Source: Thermothielavioides terrestris NRRL 8126 (Eukaryota; Ascomycota; Sordariomycetes; Sordariales; Chaetomiaceae). Taken from it: a stretch of DNA of 64,000 bases. The notes under the pieces are model-generated. The model searched no databases, was not told the origin of the DNA, and was given only the letters and a program-made list of their open reading frames with translations. The stretch spans positions 3,968,001 to 4,032,000 of the forward strand of contig NC_016461.1 of NCBI RefSeq assembly GCF_000226115.1, written 5' to 3'. Shown in pieces: positions 9,631 through 20,127 of this stretch. A program made the translations under genes and the position numbers. The number at the start of each line of letters is the position of its first letter. Position 1 is the stretch's first letter.

Positions 9631-12072
9631 ATGCCCGTCGTCAAGGGAGGCGTGTGGACCAACATCGAAGATGAGATCCTCAAGGCGTCGGTCAGCAAGT
9701 ACGGGCTGAACCAATGGGCGCGCGTGTCGTCGCTGCTGGCGCGCAAGACGCCCAAGCAGTGCAAGGCCCGATGGAACGAATGGCTCGACCCCAGCATCAA
9801 GAAGATCGAGTGGAGCAAGGAGGAGGACGAGAAGCTGCTGCACCTCGCCAAGTTGATGCCCACGCAATGGCGCACCATCGCCCCGATCGTCGGCCGCACC
9901 GCCAACCAGTGCCTGGAACGCTACCAGCGCCTCCTCGACGAAGCCGAGCAGCGCGAGGCCTCATCGCTGGGCCTGACCGGTCCCGACGGCGGCGAGACCC
10001 GCGCACCCACCGCCGATGACGTCCGCCGTCTGCGGCCCGGCGAGATTGACCCGGACCCCGAGACGAAGCCCGCCCGGCCCGACACGATCGATCTCGACGA
10101 GGACGAGAAAGAGATGCTTAGCGAGGCCCGCGCGCGCTTGGCCAACACCCAGGGCAAGAAGGCGAAGCGGAAAGCCCGCGAGCGACAGCAGGAAGAGTCA
10201 CGCCGACTGGCGGTGCTGCAGAAGCGGCGAGAGCTCAAGACGGCCGGCATCAACATCAAGGTCACGACGCGCAAGAAGGGGCAGATGGACTACAACGCAG
10301 ACATCCCGTTCGAGAAGAAGCCCGTACCAGGCTTCTACGACACCACCGAGGAGATCCAGCGCAACGAGTTCCAGCGCGCCCACTTCGACCCAAAGAAGCA
10401 GCAGGTCGGCAACAAGCGCAAGGGCGAGCAGGACGAGGACGCCGAGCGAAAGCGGCGGAAGAACGAGAAGGACGGGCCGAGCGCCTCGCTGCAGGCCGCC
10501 CTCAAGGCCGGCCAGATGCAGAAGCTCCGCGAGGCCGAGCAGAGCAGCAAGCGGAAGCCCCTGGTGCTGCCGGCCCCGCAGGTCAGCGAGGGCGAGCTGG
10601 AGGAGATTGTCAAGATGGGCGTGATTGGCGAACGGGCGAGCGCGATGGCCCGGGAGAGCGACAACGACGCCACGCGCGGGCTTGTGGGCAACTACTCGAC
10701 CATCAACACGAACGCGCCCATCAGGACGCCTCGCGCGCCGCCGCAGGAGGACCGCATCGCCAACGAGATCCGCAATATTCGGGCCTTGACCGAGACGCAG
10801 TCCTCGCTTCTCGGCGGGGAGAACACACCCCTCCACGAAGGAGCAGGGTCTACGGGGTTCGAGTCCGTCGCGCCTCGGAAACAGGTCATCGCTACGCCGA
10901 ACCCGCTGGCGACGCCCCTGCGCCCCGCCGCGAACGGTGTCGGTGCCACGCCCCTCCGAGTTGGACAAACCCCACTACGGACGCCGCGGGACACCTTCTC
11001 CCTGAACGCAGCCGACAAGGAGATGGACATGGTCGGGGGCACGCCAGCAGATGCCAGGATGCGTGAGCTGTCGCTCCGCCACCAGCTCAAGCAGCGCCTG
11101 GCCGCCCTCCCCAAACCGAAGGAGACCGAGTGGGAATTGGAGCTCCCCGAGGATCAGCAGGAGCCCAAGACGGCCGAGCAGCTGGAGGAGGACGCTGCCG
11201 AGCGCGACCGCAGGGAACGCGAGATCCGCGAAGCACAGGAGCTTATCGAGCGCAGGCGGCGGACGCAAGTGATGCAGCGGGACCTGCCCCGCGCTGTCAC
11301 AGTCGACTACGACGCCCTCCTCCGCGCGGCCTCAGAGGACGCCCAAGACCCAGCCGAAGCCCTGGTCGCTCGCGAGGCGGCCCTGCTGATGGCGCACGAC
11401 GCAGCCAAGTACCCGCTGCCGGGTGCCCCGCCAGCCGCAAAGCCCGTCGACCTCCCGCAGATCGACGATGCGGCCCTGGCTGAAGCGCGCCTGCAAATAC
11501 TTCTCGAAATGAAGAACACCCCGAAGCCCGACGAGGTGCAAGCAGTCTGGAACAAGGAAAACTCGAACGCGCTGCTCCTCGGCCTAGGCTGCTACGACTC
11601 GGACGACGAAGAGGACCAAGTCGCGACGATGAAGTCCGCTCTCGACGTAAGTCCCGTTTCTCCCCTTTCCTACACCTTCTCCCTGCATGATGTATCATCC
11701 CCCCTCCCCACATTCCCATGCTAACAATCATCTTACTTTCAAAAGTCCGCCCTCGAGTCGCTCCTCGCCTCCGCGGAAAAGGGCAACAAGCTCGAGAAGA
11801 AGCTGGCCCTGCACCTGGGCGGGTACCGGCGCCGCGCCGACGCGCTGCGCGCCCGCGCCCAAGAGGCGCACGCCGCGCTCGAGAAGGCTCGCCACGCGCT
11901 CGCCGGCTTCCGCGTCCTGCGCGCCAGCGAGCAGGCCGCCCTGCAGCGGCGGCTCGCGGCGCTGCGCGCCGAGGTCGCCTTCGTGAGCACGCGCGAGCGT
12001 GAGGCGCAGGAGCTGTACCGTAGTCTGAAGGAGGAGTTGGAGGAGCTTAGGGCTGCCGTTGATGGGCGGTGA
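9631..12072 (+). CDS. cef1: Cef1/Cdc5 spliceosome Myb-repeat protein
   Basis: Exons 9631..11646 and 11746..12072 give 780 aa, close to the fission-yeast Cdc5 length. Two Myb repeats occupy about residues 5-105 (Trp-rich, with [13 protein letters not shown] and [12 protein letters not shown] ends). A basic nuclear-localisation region and the long Cdc5-type middle follow ([21 protein letters not shown]). The C-terminal third is coiled coil, largely in exon 2, ending [17 protein letters not shown]. In yeasts the protein is a core member of the Prp19/NineTeen complex needed for pre-mRNA splicing. The 99-nt intron has GTAAGT, a CTAAC branch point and AAAG acceptor; exon 2 begins with SALESLL, similar to the KSALD at the end of exon 1. 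The ATG follows GCCGCCACC, a strong start context. Confidence 0.95.
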
Positions 12073-12354
12073 ATTGCGGGGTGTATTCTAATCTTTGCAT
12101 GAGGGGATTACAAGGAGTTGGTTGAAGGGCGGGCGTTCTATGCGTGTCAGTGTGTTGAACGCCGGTTTGCAGAGGGACAGTATCTAGGTCCAGACGAGAA
12201 TAGAATGAAACCAGATCGCGATTGGCATGCTGCGAAATGGTGCCTCTTACTCGGGTATCAACATCGCTCAGTGATCTTAAGTCCCTTTTCCCTCCTTCTA
12301 TTTCCCCCCTGTTTATTTTGCCCCTCCAACACCCTACTGTGTAAATACGCCCCC

Positions 12355-13006
12355 TCACTTCTTCCCCAACCGCGGCAGCCTGACCGGCAGGACCAACAAC
12401 CAACTCACGACCGCCAGCACCGCACACCCCAGAAACGTGACCCTCAACGCCACCTCGTAGCTGCTAACCACCTGCGCCCGGTACGCCTCGAGCAGCTAGC
12501 TCCCTGATGACCTCGACGGACCTCCTCGCGCGGTCCATGACGGCATGCTCCTCCGCCACCGACGGGCCGGCCACGTACATGCTGGAAGCCGGTCGACTTC
12601 AGCAGAAAGGCGGTCAACAGCCACGAGGCGCTGTTGCTGCTGCCAAAGTAAGGACAGTGATGACCGGGTGGCTCGAGGCCATGATGGTGCTGTCGAAGCA
12701 GGCGATGAAGGAGCACGCCATGACCTGCAGGAAGAGCAGCCAGAAGCGGGTGGGTGACGGAGACGCCGCCCAGGTACGGGGCGTTGTTGTTGTTGCTACC
12801 CGGCGTTGTGGGGGCAACAGTCTCGGCTACGTCTTTCGGGTGTGCCTCCAGAAGGGGCGTCTCCTCGTCGAGGACGGTTGCACATTCCGAGGTCTTGGAG
12901 CTCGGGCGGCGCTTGCTTGATGGCCGCCGCCGTCAGGAGACGGAGTCCGGGGAGATTCAGCTCGGGCGGTACCCCGATTAGAAGCGTCTGATGTCTGGGG
13001 CGCCAT
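12355..13006 (-). pseudogene. Decayed MFS drug-efflux transporter
   Basis: Pieces of a 14-TM MFS efflux pump can be read in order on the minus strand, but in different frames. An N-terminal acidic piece (ATVLDEETPLLEAHPKDV, then NNNNAPYLGG) leads to TM1 (FWLLFLQVMACSFIACFDST), then to YFGSSNSASWLLTAFLLKST in another frame. The sequence then jumps directly to the pre-TM14 loop (VMDRARRSVEVIREL) and, after another shift, to the last helix and C-terminus (SYEVALRVTFLGCAVLAVVS) with a stop at 12355. Roughly TM2-TM13 are missing, with at least three frameshifts and one in-frame stop. The start was placed at the ATG at 13004-13006. GC content is normal, so repeat-induced point mutation is not the obvious cause. 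Confidence 0.75.
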
Positions 13007-13577
13007 TTTGGGCTCCCCTTCTCCGCAACCCGTCAAACAGGAGAAGATGCCTTCTCCGCTAGGTTGACGACCAACGTGGGAACGACGGAGCCATATCCGG
13101 CCCCTCGTCGATGACTCCTCAAGACCCCTCCTCATGGTGTTCAACAGGTCTTCCCGCAGAATTCATCCCTCCGAGGCTCGGTCCGGTGCTCTGTTGCCTG
13201 CCACACGCCAAACTGGGAAATCCAGGGGCCATTGGACCCTCATGGCAGCCGTCACCAAGCGCGGCCAATCGCGTAGGCATCCTCTTCCAGGTGGAGGCGG
13301 CTCGACATGCAGGAAGATGCATCGCGACGTTGCACTAGTGCGTCGGCTTGCGTCCAGCCCCTCATGAGTGGGCTGTCTCACTCCGCGCCTAATGTGTCAC
13401 GATGATCGGAATCTTAATGCCCGCCCGCCGTACCACAGGAGAGCGCGGCCGACATTGGTTGTGTGCGGTGTCCGTCGCACCAAGTACTTCGTCTGAGGCA
13501 AAGGACTGCATCCACCAGAGCCGCTGACAAATAAATATACCAACGATGTCTGTTGACAACGATGTGCATAACATATG
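13007..13577. other. Intergenic, nothing recognised
   Basis: This lies between the transporter relic and the 3' end of the hexokinase gene. Short open frames only; no motif, repeat or RNA gene was seen. Confidence 0.5.
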
Positions 13578-15184
13578 CTATGTGCTGTGGCTCGCGAGAG
13601 CGCCTGGTACGAGGATTCCCGCTCCGGTGATGCCGCCGTCGTGACATGGCGTAAGGAGGACGCGGGCGTGGGCACGGCCAGCGAATTCGATGTCTAAGAT
13701 ACGGTCGATGAACCTCTGGGTGTCCTCCAGATAGTTCTGGAAATGCTGGATACAGCCACCAGTGTAACCGACAGCAAGCTCTGTGATGCCTGAACTCGGC
13801 GCGTCTGCTATCTCCTCGGCGCACTGCAGGAGGCCGACAGTCGACGCAGCGACAATGCCGGCTGCGCGCAGCTCGATGGCCTTCGCGATGCGGTAGAGCG
13901 CGTCCGCCAGCTCCGATGTCCATCGGAATGAGGCGTCCTGGGGTGGAAACTCTTGCTCTACCTGGGACAGCATGGGCCCCTTGGGACTGTCCGGGTAAAG
14001 ATGGCTGATGAACGTTGTCGTAAGACCGAATCTCTGGAGAAGTCTCCTGGGAAGATTGCTAACGCGGCGGCCGAGGATCGTCCCATAGTAGTCGACGAAG
14101 ATGAGGCGTGCCAGCTCGCCCAAATAGCGTCCGGCAGTCATGTACTCGAGCGGCTGGAAGCCGGGCAGCTCCCCGGCCTGGTCTAACTCGGCGTCCCACC
14201 TGCAGATCAGACCGAGTTTTCGCAGCGGCGGCGCGGACCCTTTGATGCTCCACTCCGTGTTGACGGCAATCTTGACATCCGGGGCTTCCTGGCCCGGCAG
14301 GACGCTGATAGCGGCGGGCCTCTTACTCTCGTGCAGGGTGCTGAGCTTCAGCGGCAGCGTGGCGTTGCAGCCGGTCCCAACGATCAAGCTCATTGCGGCC
14401 TTTTGGTGGGACTTTGCAGGGAACCGGTGGACGAACGAGACGAGGGTAGCCACGGCGTCATTGGCGATGGCTGCGACCCTGATGCGCGGCAGACCGGCGG
14501 CCCTGTGTTTCTCGTAGCCCGCAACGAGGTGGCCGCCGAGGTCTAGATTGGACGTGACGGCAAAGCCTTTTCCCATGGGCATGAGGATGGCTTCAGCAAG
14601 CGATTTCTGCCGCATTGGGAAGCTGAAGGCGACGCCCATGGGAAGCTCGTCGGCGGCGGACAGGCCAAAAGCTGCAGCCCCCCGGTGCACCACATCGGCA
14701 ACGCGGGCGCCGATCCACGAGAACAGGCTCTCGGAATTCTGGTGCTTCAGGTGCTCCTGGATGGGCCAGGACTGCTCTAGGAGGCGGTTTAGCTCGCGCG
14801 GGCCAGGCTCGTCACCGCCTAGCAGTTCAACGAAGCCGACTCGCAGGTTCGTACCGCCGCTAAGGAGGTCAGCAAACGTGCGCGAAAGGGTGGTCCCCCA
14901 AGGAGGCGCCAGTCATCAGTCACCTTACATGTCGATGGCGAGGAAACTGCGACAGGCCAGTCAGTCTTGGTGTGTGCGGAACGGGGGCGGAGCCAGACTT
15001 GCCGGCCCTGGCCGCGGTGAGCAGGCCGCAAGACGGACTCGGAGATGGGAGTCGGCAAGAACTGGTCCAGAGACTCGGCGGACAGTTTGCGAAACGTTGA
15101 GGCCAGCTCGCGCGAGAGCTCAAGCACCGTCTCGTCGTCGATGGCCAGGGGCTGCAGGAACCCGTCCAGGTCGGAGGTTGCCAT
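13578..15184 (-). CDS. Atypical hexokinase, probably N-acetylglucosamine kinase type
   Basis: Three exons, complement(13578..14859, 14929..14946, 15003..15184), give 493 aa. Hexokinase signatures: LPTPISESVLRP near residue 45-56, phosphate-1 loop FLAIDIGGTNLRVGF (62-76), SFP at 146-148, catalytic-type ND at 200-201, GTGCN at 228-232 and NTEW beyond. The middle GRYLGELARL and the C-terminal IVAASTVGLL..AVGYTGG stretches resemble the fungal GlcNAc kinases (Candida Hxk1/Nag5) more than glucose hexokinases, so ATP-dependent phosphorylation of N-acetylglucosamine or another hexose is likely; regulatory XprF/HxkC-type relatives are an alternative. The model needs an 18-nt micro-exon coding most of FLAIDI and a GC-AG first intron (GCAAGT..CTGAC..CAG). 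Both restore frame and the conserved motif. No other GlcNAc-catabolism gene is adjacent. Confidence 0.85.
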
Positions 15185-15897
15185 GACTGCCGCACCGTTG
15201 GCGTCCCGAAGTGCCTGCGCAAAACACTGCTGTCACTCACTCTTCACGTATTTTGCCGAGTATCTACCCAGTTATCGTGACGAGGCTATCTAAACTGCCA
15301 ACCGCACACGCGAAAATCTAAACTCAGTGCGGGATAACCGGCATGGAAGGCAGCCACCGACACGTGGTTTGGGCCCCACGGTTTCCCAAGGAGGAAGCTG
15401 TTCGAGTCCACCTGCGACTCGGCGGCGGCATGCCTGCCTCGCTAACTTGCTACAGGAAATGTGATGGAAAGACGTAAGAGGAAGGCGCAACTGCACTGGT
15501 TCTGCGAGTTGCTTGTATTTCGGCCCAACCCGGAGGAGATGCCCCCTGATTAGAATCTGTGGCCTTCTTCCCCTGCTACTGAAATCATGTCAGTAAGGTA
15601 GCCCAGAAAGCCTTTGGTAACTCTCGCAGGTTGGTGCGCACTTTGCGCTTCGACGAGTGGCCCAGTCACATTACCTTATTCTGTAAGGTAGCAAGCGTCA
15701 ATGCCCCGCTGTCCCATGTGGCCTGCTGTAATGGAGTTCCCAGGAGCCCCACGCTGACAAGGCTAACCTAGCTCTCGCAACCCTCTCCGCGCGATAACGA
15801 CATTGCACCGCCATCACCATCACGGTCCCCGAAACAACGCCGCAGCGCTTTCAACGATCATACCTTGCCCATAGACTACGGGTCAGGACACCCTGTG
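15185..15897. other. Divergent promoter region, no gene
   Basis: This interval separates the starts of the hexokinase (minus) and the GILT-like gene (plus). No TATA or other element stands out; a C-rich stretch with CACCATCACCATCACGG lies at about 15805-15825. Confidence 0.5.
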
Positions 15898-16877
15898 ATG
15901 GACGAGAAACACGCACCGATGCCGCCGCCGATCCGACGCGGCGTGGGCCCCGCGCGGCTGCTCATGGCCCTCGGCTACCTGTCGCTGGCTGCCGTCACAT
16001 ACTGGTACTTCCACACCCGCGCAACGTTCCTCCAGAGCCTGCCAAGCCCGCCGAGCCCGGCGCCCGTAGCGGCGACGAATGCACTCGTACCTCTCGAGGC
16101 GCACATCATGAGCAAGTGCCCGGACGCTAGGGACTGTCTCCGCGAGCTCGTGCTGCCGGCAATGCAGAAGGCCCACGAGAAGGTCAACTTTACGCTGTCG
16201 TTTATCGGCAAGTATGTGTTGCCCGCCCGCCTGCCAAAGGTCTCCTTCCCCAGCGCAACCTATCTGACACCTCGACAGGCCGACGGACGAAGACGACGGG
16301 GTGGCCTGCAAACACGGTCCGGAGGAGTGTACGTCGCTCTGCTTCTGATGATACCTGCTGAGCACCACGTGCCGAGCTAAGACAAAGAGACAGGCCTCGG
16401 CAACATCATCGAACTCTGCGCGCAACGGCTCTACCCCGACCCCAAGACATTCCTCGGCTTCACCATGTGCCTGATGCGAGACTACAAACACATACCGCAG
16501 CGCAGCCTGGTCGAGGACTGCGCGCTGGAGCACGCCATCGACTTCAACCAGCTCAACGACTGCGCGACCAAGGACGACGGCGCCTTTGGCATCGGCATGC
16601 TGCGGGACAGCGTGGAGCGGACAGCGAAGGTACGTACACACACATACACACACCCACCCACCCGCAGGCAGGCAGCCCCATTTAGGTAGATACCCTCCGC
16701 TCTCTCTCTAACACCCGCCCGCTGCCGCAGGCCGGCGTGACCAAGAGCTGCACGGTGCGGCTCAACAACGAGATCTACTGCGTGCGCGACGACGGCGAGT
16801 GGAAGGAGTGCCCGACCGGCCCGGGCGTCAACGATCTGGTCATGGCGATCGAGAAGCTGTACCGTTCTTCCTCTTGA
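15898..16877 (+). CDS. GILT-like thiol reductase, membrane anchored
   Basis: Exons 15898..16211, 16279..16328, 16394..16629 and 16731..16877 give 248 aa. GILT (gamma-interferon-inducible lysosomal thiol reductase) family proteins are thioredoxin-fold enzymes that reduce disulfides in acidic compartments. The family signature CxHGx2ECx2Nx4C is exact at CKHGPEECLGNIIELC, though it is split over introns 2 and 3 exon ends. One hydrophobic segment at about residues 22-40 acts as a signal anchor. The position of the usual active-site CxxC instead has KCPDARDC (Cys-x5-Cys), so redox activity may be altered. The tail has Cys pairs typical of the family. The stop codon lies inside the coding end of the DcpS gene on the other strand (38-bp overlap). 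All three introns are short GT-AG (67, 65, 101 nt). Confidence 0.88.
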
Positions 16878-17949
16878 GGGGCTCGAACACGTCGACCCAC
16901 AGGTCGCTGGCCTCGCCCAGCGTGTAGCATAGCGTAACAGCGTCCATGCCGGCGTCGTCGCCGTCTTCGCCGTTGGCCCCCTGCATTGTCTCGAGTTGCG
17001 AAATGATGCTCTCCAGCCCGAACGCCTTGCCGGTGGCCTGCGTCGCGCCCGCCTCGAGCGCCACGTGCACGATGTGGATGTGGAAGTGGTAGTAGGTCGG
17101 CTGGTAGTGCACGTACAGCTTGAGCTGGTCCGGCTCGACGGCCGGGTAGACGCGCGTGGTGGCGTCGACGAACTTGGCGCGCATGCGCCGCAGCCAGGGG
17201 ACGTGCCGGCGCCGCAGGTCGCGCAGGCTCCACAGGTCGCGCCGCTCGACCAGCCCGAGCAGGTGCAGCGCCTCGATCGTCCGCCGGTCCCAGTTGAGGT
17301 CCGGCAGCAGCAGGAAGCCCTCCTCCGGGTCCTGCCCGAACGGCGTCCGGTAGATGACGTCCTCGGCCTCGGCGCGGCCCTCGATGATGTTGAACGCCCA
17401 GTTCAGCCGGCCCTCCGCGCGCTGCGCCGCCATGTACGGCCGCACGTGCTCGCGGTAGATGGCCGGCGTCTCGGTCACGACGCGCATCCCTTGCTTGCTG
17501 TACTTCTTGACGTGCTTCTCCGTGCACGGCCAGATCAGGTTGATCTTGAGGTCGGCGAACTCGTGGTCGGCGGTGGCGTTGCCGTCGCCGCCGGCTGCGG
17601 CTGCGATCTCGCCGCTGCTGGCCAGGTACCAGTGGTAGATGTCGTTGGCGCCCAGGTTCTTGAGCGCCCGCAGGCTGCCGGCGACCGAGCCCAGGTAGTC
17701 GGCCGAGGTGGGGAACGGCGCGCGCTCGAGCACCAGCAGCGCCGGCTGGCCGTCGATGGCGCCGTAGAGCGCGCACCGCCGGCCGGCTTGGTCTGGGGGC
17801 AGCGAGTCAGCGACAATTTACTCTCTTTTTCTTGAAAAACATAGGTAAAGGTGGGCTGGATGAAAAGCGCACGCACCCTGGTTGAGCAGCCGCTCGAACT
17901 TGAATTTTGGCACGAGGGCCTCGGCGTTCGCGCTGCTGCTGTCGGTCAT
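16840..17949 (-). CDS. dcs1: Scavenger mRNA-decapping enzyme DcpS
   Basis: Two exons, complement(16840..17792, 17877..17949), give 341 aa, the usual size. DcpS hydrolyses the residual m7GpppN cap after 3'-5' mRNA decay, in the nucleus and cytoplasm. The N-terminal swapped-dimer domain has IYHWYLASS and LIWPCTEKHVKKYSKQ; the C-terminal half has the HIT triad YYHFHIHIVHV with His 260, 262 and 264. The linker NWDRRTIEALHLLGLVERRDLWSLRDL is typical of the family. The 84-nt intron runs GTGCGT..CCCCCAG. The last 13 codons overlap the coding end of the convergent GILT-like gene, so the two C-terminal sequences constrain one another. C-terminal residues beyond EPLKRKNG are basic and probably not essential. 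Confidence 0.93.
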
Positions 17950-18212
17950 GGCGGGTTTCAATGCCGTCTTTGGGGTTGCTTTGGAGAGAGGACGGCAGAG
18001 AGACGGCGTGCCCCGCAGACCCCGCCAACGGCGTCGGGGGAGTGGGCCGCGCCGGAAGGGGCCGGTCCGGCACACTACAGGGATCGATCAGGGCAAACAC
18101 AGAGCCTCCTACACTATTCCAGTATATTTCGTACGGATTACTGCTTCACACGCATCATGATAACATCCATCCTGGATGGCTTGGCATTTGAGTATGAGCA
18201 ACCTCCAATAAC

Positions 18213-18252
<40 letters not shown>

Positions 18253-20127
18253 AAAACGAGGCAGACAGACCAGAGCCGTGCACAGGCTAAACCAGCAAAC
18301 GAACAAGCAAGCCCTCACCATCGACTTCTGTGCGACAAGGGACGGCCTGGCGCGTCTATGTGAGTATGGATCCCTGCTGATGGGAGCCCCCATACGGAAT
18401 GGAGCCGCTGGCTAGGAGGGCATCGTCAAGTCACTGGACAACATGGTCTGTCAAGCTCCGGATAGAGCAGCGCAGGGCAGCAGCGTGGCTACGGGCGCGA
18501 GGGCGGTAGTTAGCTGTATCCGGGCAGGACGAGATAGATAGGCGGCCCCCGGCAGGACTCGGCGCCGGGACCGAAGGAAGGGGGTCAGTGATAAACCCTC
18601 CCGACCTGGCCCGTTCGGAATTCACGCGGGACTTGTTGAGTACAGCGCAAGACTGCGCTGGACATCCTGTCTGAGGGCCTGGCCGAGCGGGAAAGGAATT
18701 AAAAAACGGGGTCAGCGAGGCGGTGTACACAACGTATGGACATACATGTGCTATGTAGTGTATGTACCTACCTGAATCCTTCAAGACGCATCACCAGGCG
18801 GTGTGGATGCCATGTTCCGCCGTCATCGGAGTGTCCACGCTGTCCAGGCCTTGCCGGGAACATTCGATGTACATCCGCCAGTCCGAACCAGACCATCAGC
18901 GTCTCGGCAGTTGTGCTTGGCGTACAGTACACTTCACCATGCGCCCATGACCGGCCGGAGATGCGGGATCCCTAAACATTACTGCATACGTAGTAATCCG
19001 TACATGCGTTGTGTAGTTGGTGCACGCACTCGCCCTGGCCGCGCCCAACCCGGTCCAGCACGCCACGTATTCGGCCCGGCTCGGTCTGAATGGCACCTGG
19101 GGTATGAAACGTCGTAGTGTAATCCGTAAATGTACACTATAACTTACTACCGCAGCCGCCGAGCCCGGTTTTCGCTCGGCAGCCATTTTGCCGACCGGGG
19201 CGGCCGGGCCCCCCCTTGGAGAAGGGAGGTTGCATCGGTTTGCAATCCGACTGTGCCCGACGTTTCTAGAACAGCATGCTGGCTCGGGGGCGTGACCCGG
19301 GGTTGCACAGGCACAGGGCAGGGCAGGACAGGACAACATCGATCCCTTGCCCTTGATGAACGCGTCATGCGCGGACAACACAGCAGAGCATGTTGCGAGT
19401 GAGGTTCTGGCTTGTTGGGGCGGAGTTGCAGCCAGCACTGTCTGCGTCAATTCAGAGGAGACTGTGTTCGGCGCATGCAATCCAACAATGCCAATGTAGT
19501 GTATTATACCCGGATATGTAAAACAGCTCTTCAAGTGGCGCCACTTAGATTCGGATTGCTTGAGTCTGCCTCCCTCGCCGGCCCAGATGTACCCACAGTG
19601 ATAGCAGCTCCCCTTTTCAATCCAAAATGATGATGCTCCTGCAATGCCAACTTTTTGTCCAGATCCTATCCATCCAATGCTGTAAACGATTGAGATCCCC
19701 TTGCAAAATATAGCCAAGATCAGATAGCCAAAGTTGCTCTTCTGCCCCTGTGAAATAGACGGCGCTTGCTCGCTCGCTCGCTGTTGTGTAAAGAGAAACT
19801 CCGATGCCGATATGCCGGGCCCGTGTGGGCCTGGTTCTTGGTCTTGTAAACTCGGTGTGTCGCGCGATGATTCCGTCTCCTGACTCCCATCTCGGCCCCA
19901 GCGGCGCGGTATCGTCAGCTTGGAGATGTTGCGCGTTGCCCCGTCGCCTGTGCGCCCGTTGTCCAACAAAGACCTTCCCTGCTCCAGGGTGAGCTCAGGG
20001 GCGGCCCTTGCTCTCCCCGTGTCACGGGGAAGGGCCCCCTGTGTCCCATGCCCGCAGCCCGCATCCGGCCGCCCGCATACGTGCTCCCGCTCAACTCTCC
20101 GCTCCCGCCCCGTCCCACCTAGGCAAG
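17950..20127. other. Intergenic region without a recognised gene
   Basis: It holds the DcpS promoter and the 3' flank of the next minus-strand gene. A 357-aa minus-strand open frame (18896-19969) lacks any domain and its composition does not look coding. The region contains a 33-nt A run (18216-18248), a (GCTC)n stretch near 19766 and three copies of the octamer GTAGTGTA (18755, 19114, 19496). Confidence 0.5.
18216..18248. repeat. Poly-A homopolymer run (33 nt)
   Basis: An uninterrupted run of 33 adenines lies in the 5' flank of the DcpS gene. It could be a slippage-prone microsatellite or the tail of a retroposed sequence; no retroposed body could be identified. Confidence 0.85.

Noticed and set aside
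18896..19969. 357-aa open frame on the minus strand
   Set aside because: No domain, no intron logic, composition rich in Cys/Pro/Arg without coding bias; probably chance in GC-rich DNA.
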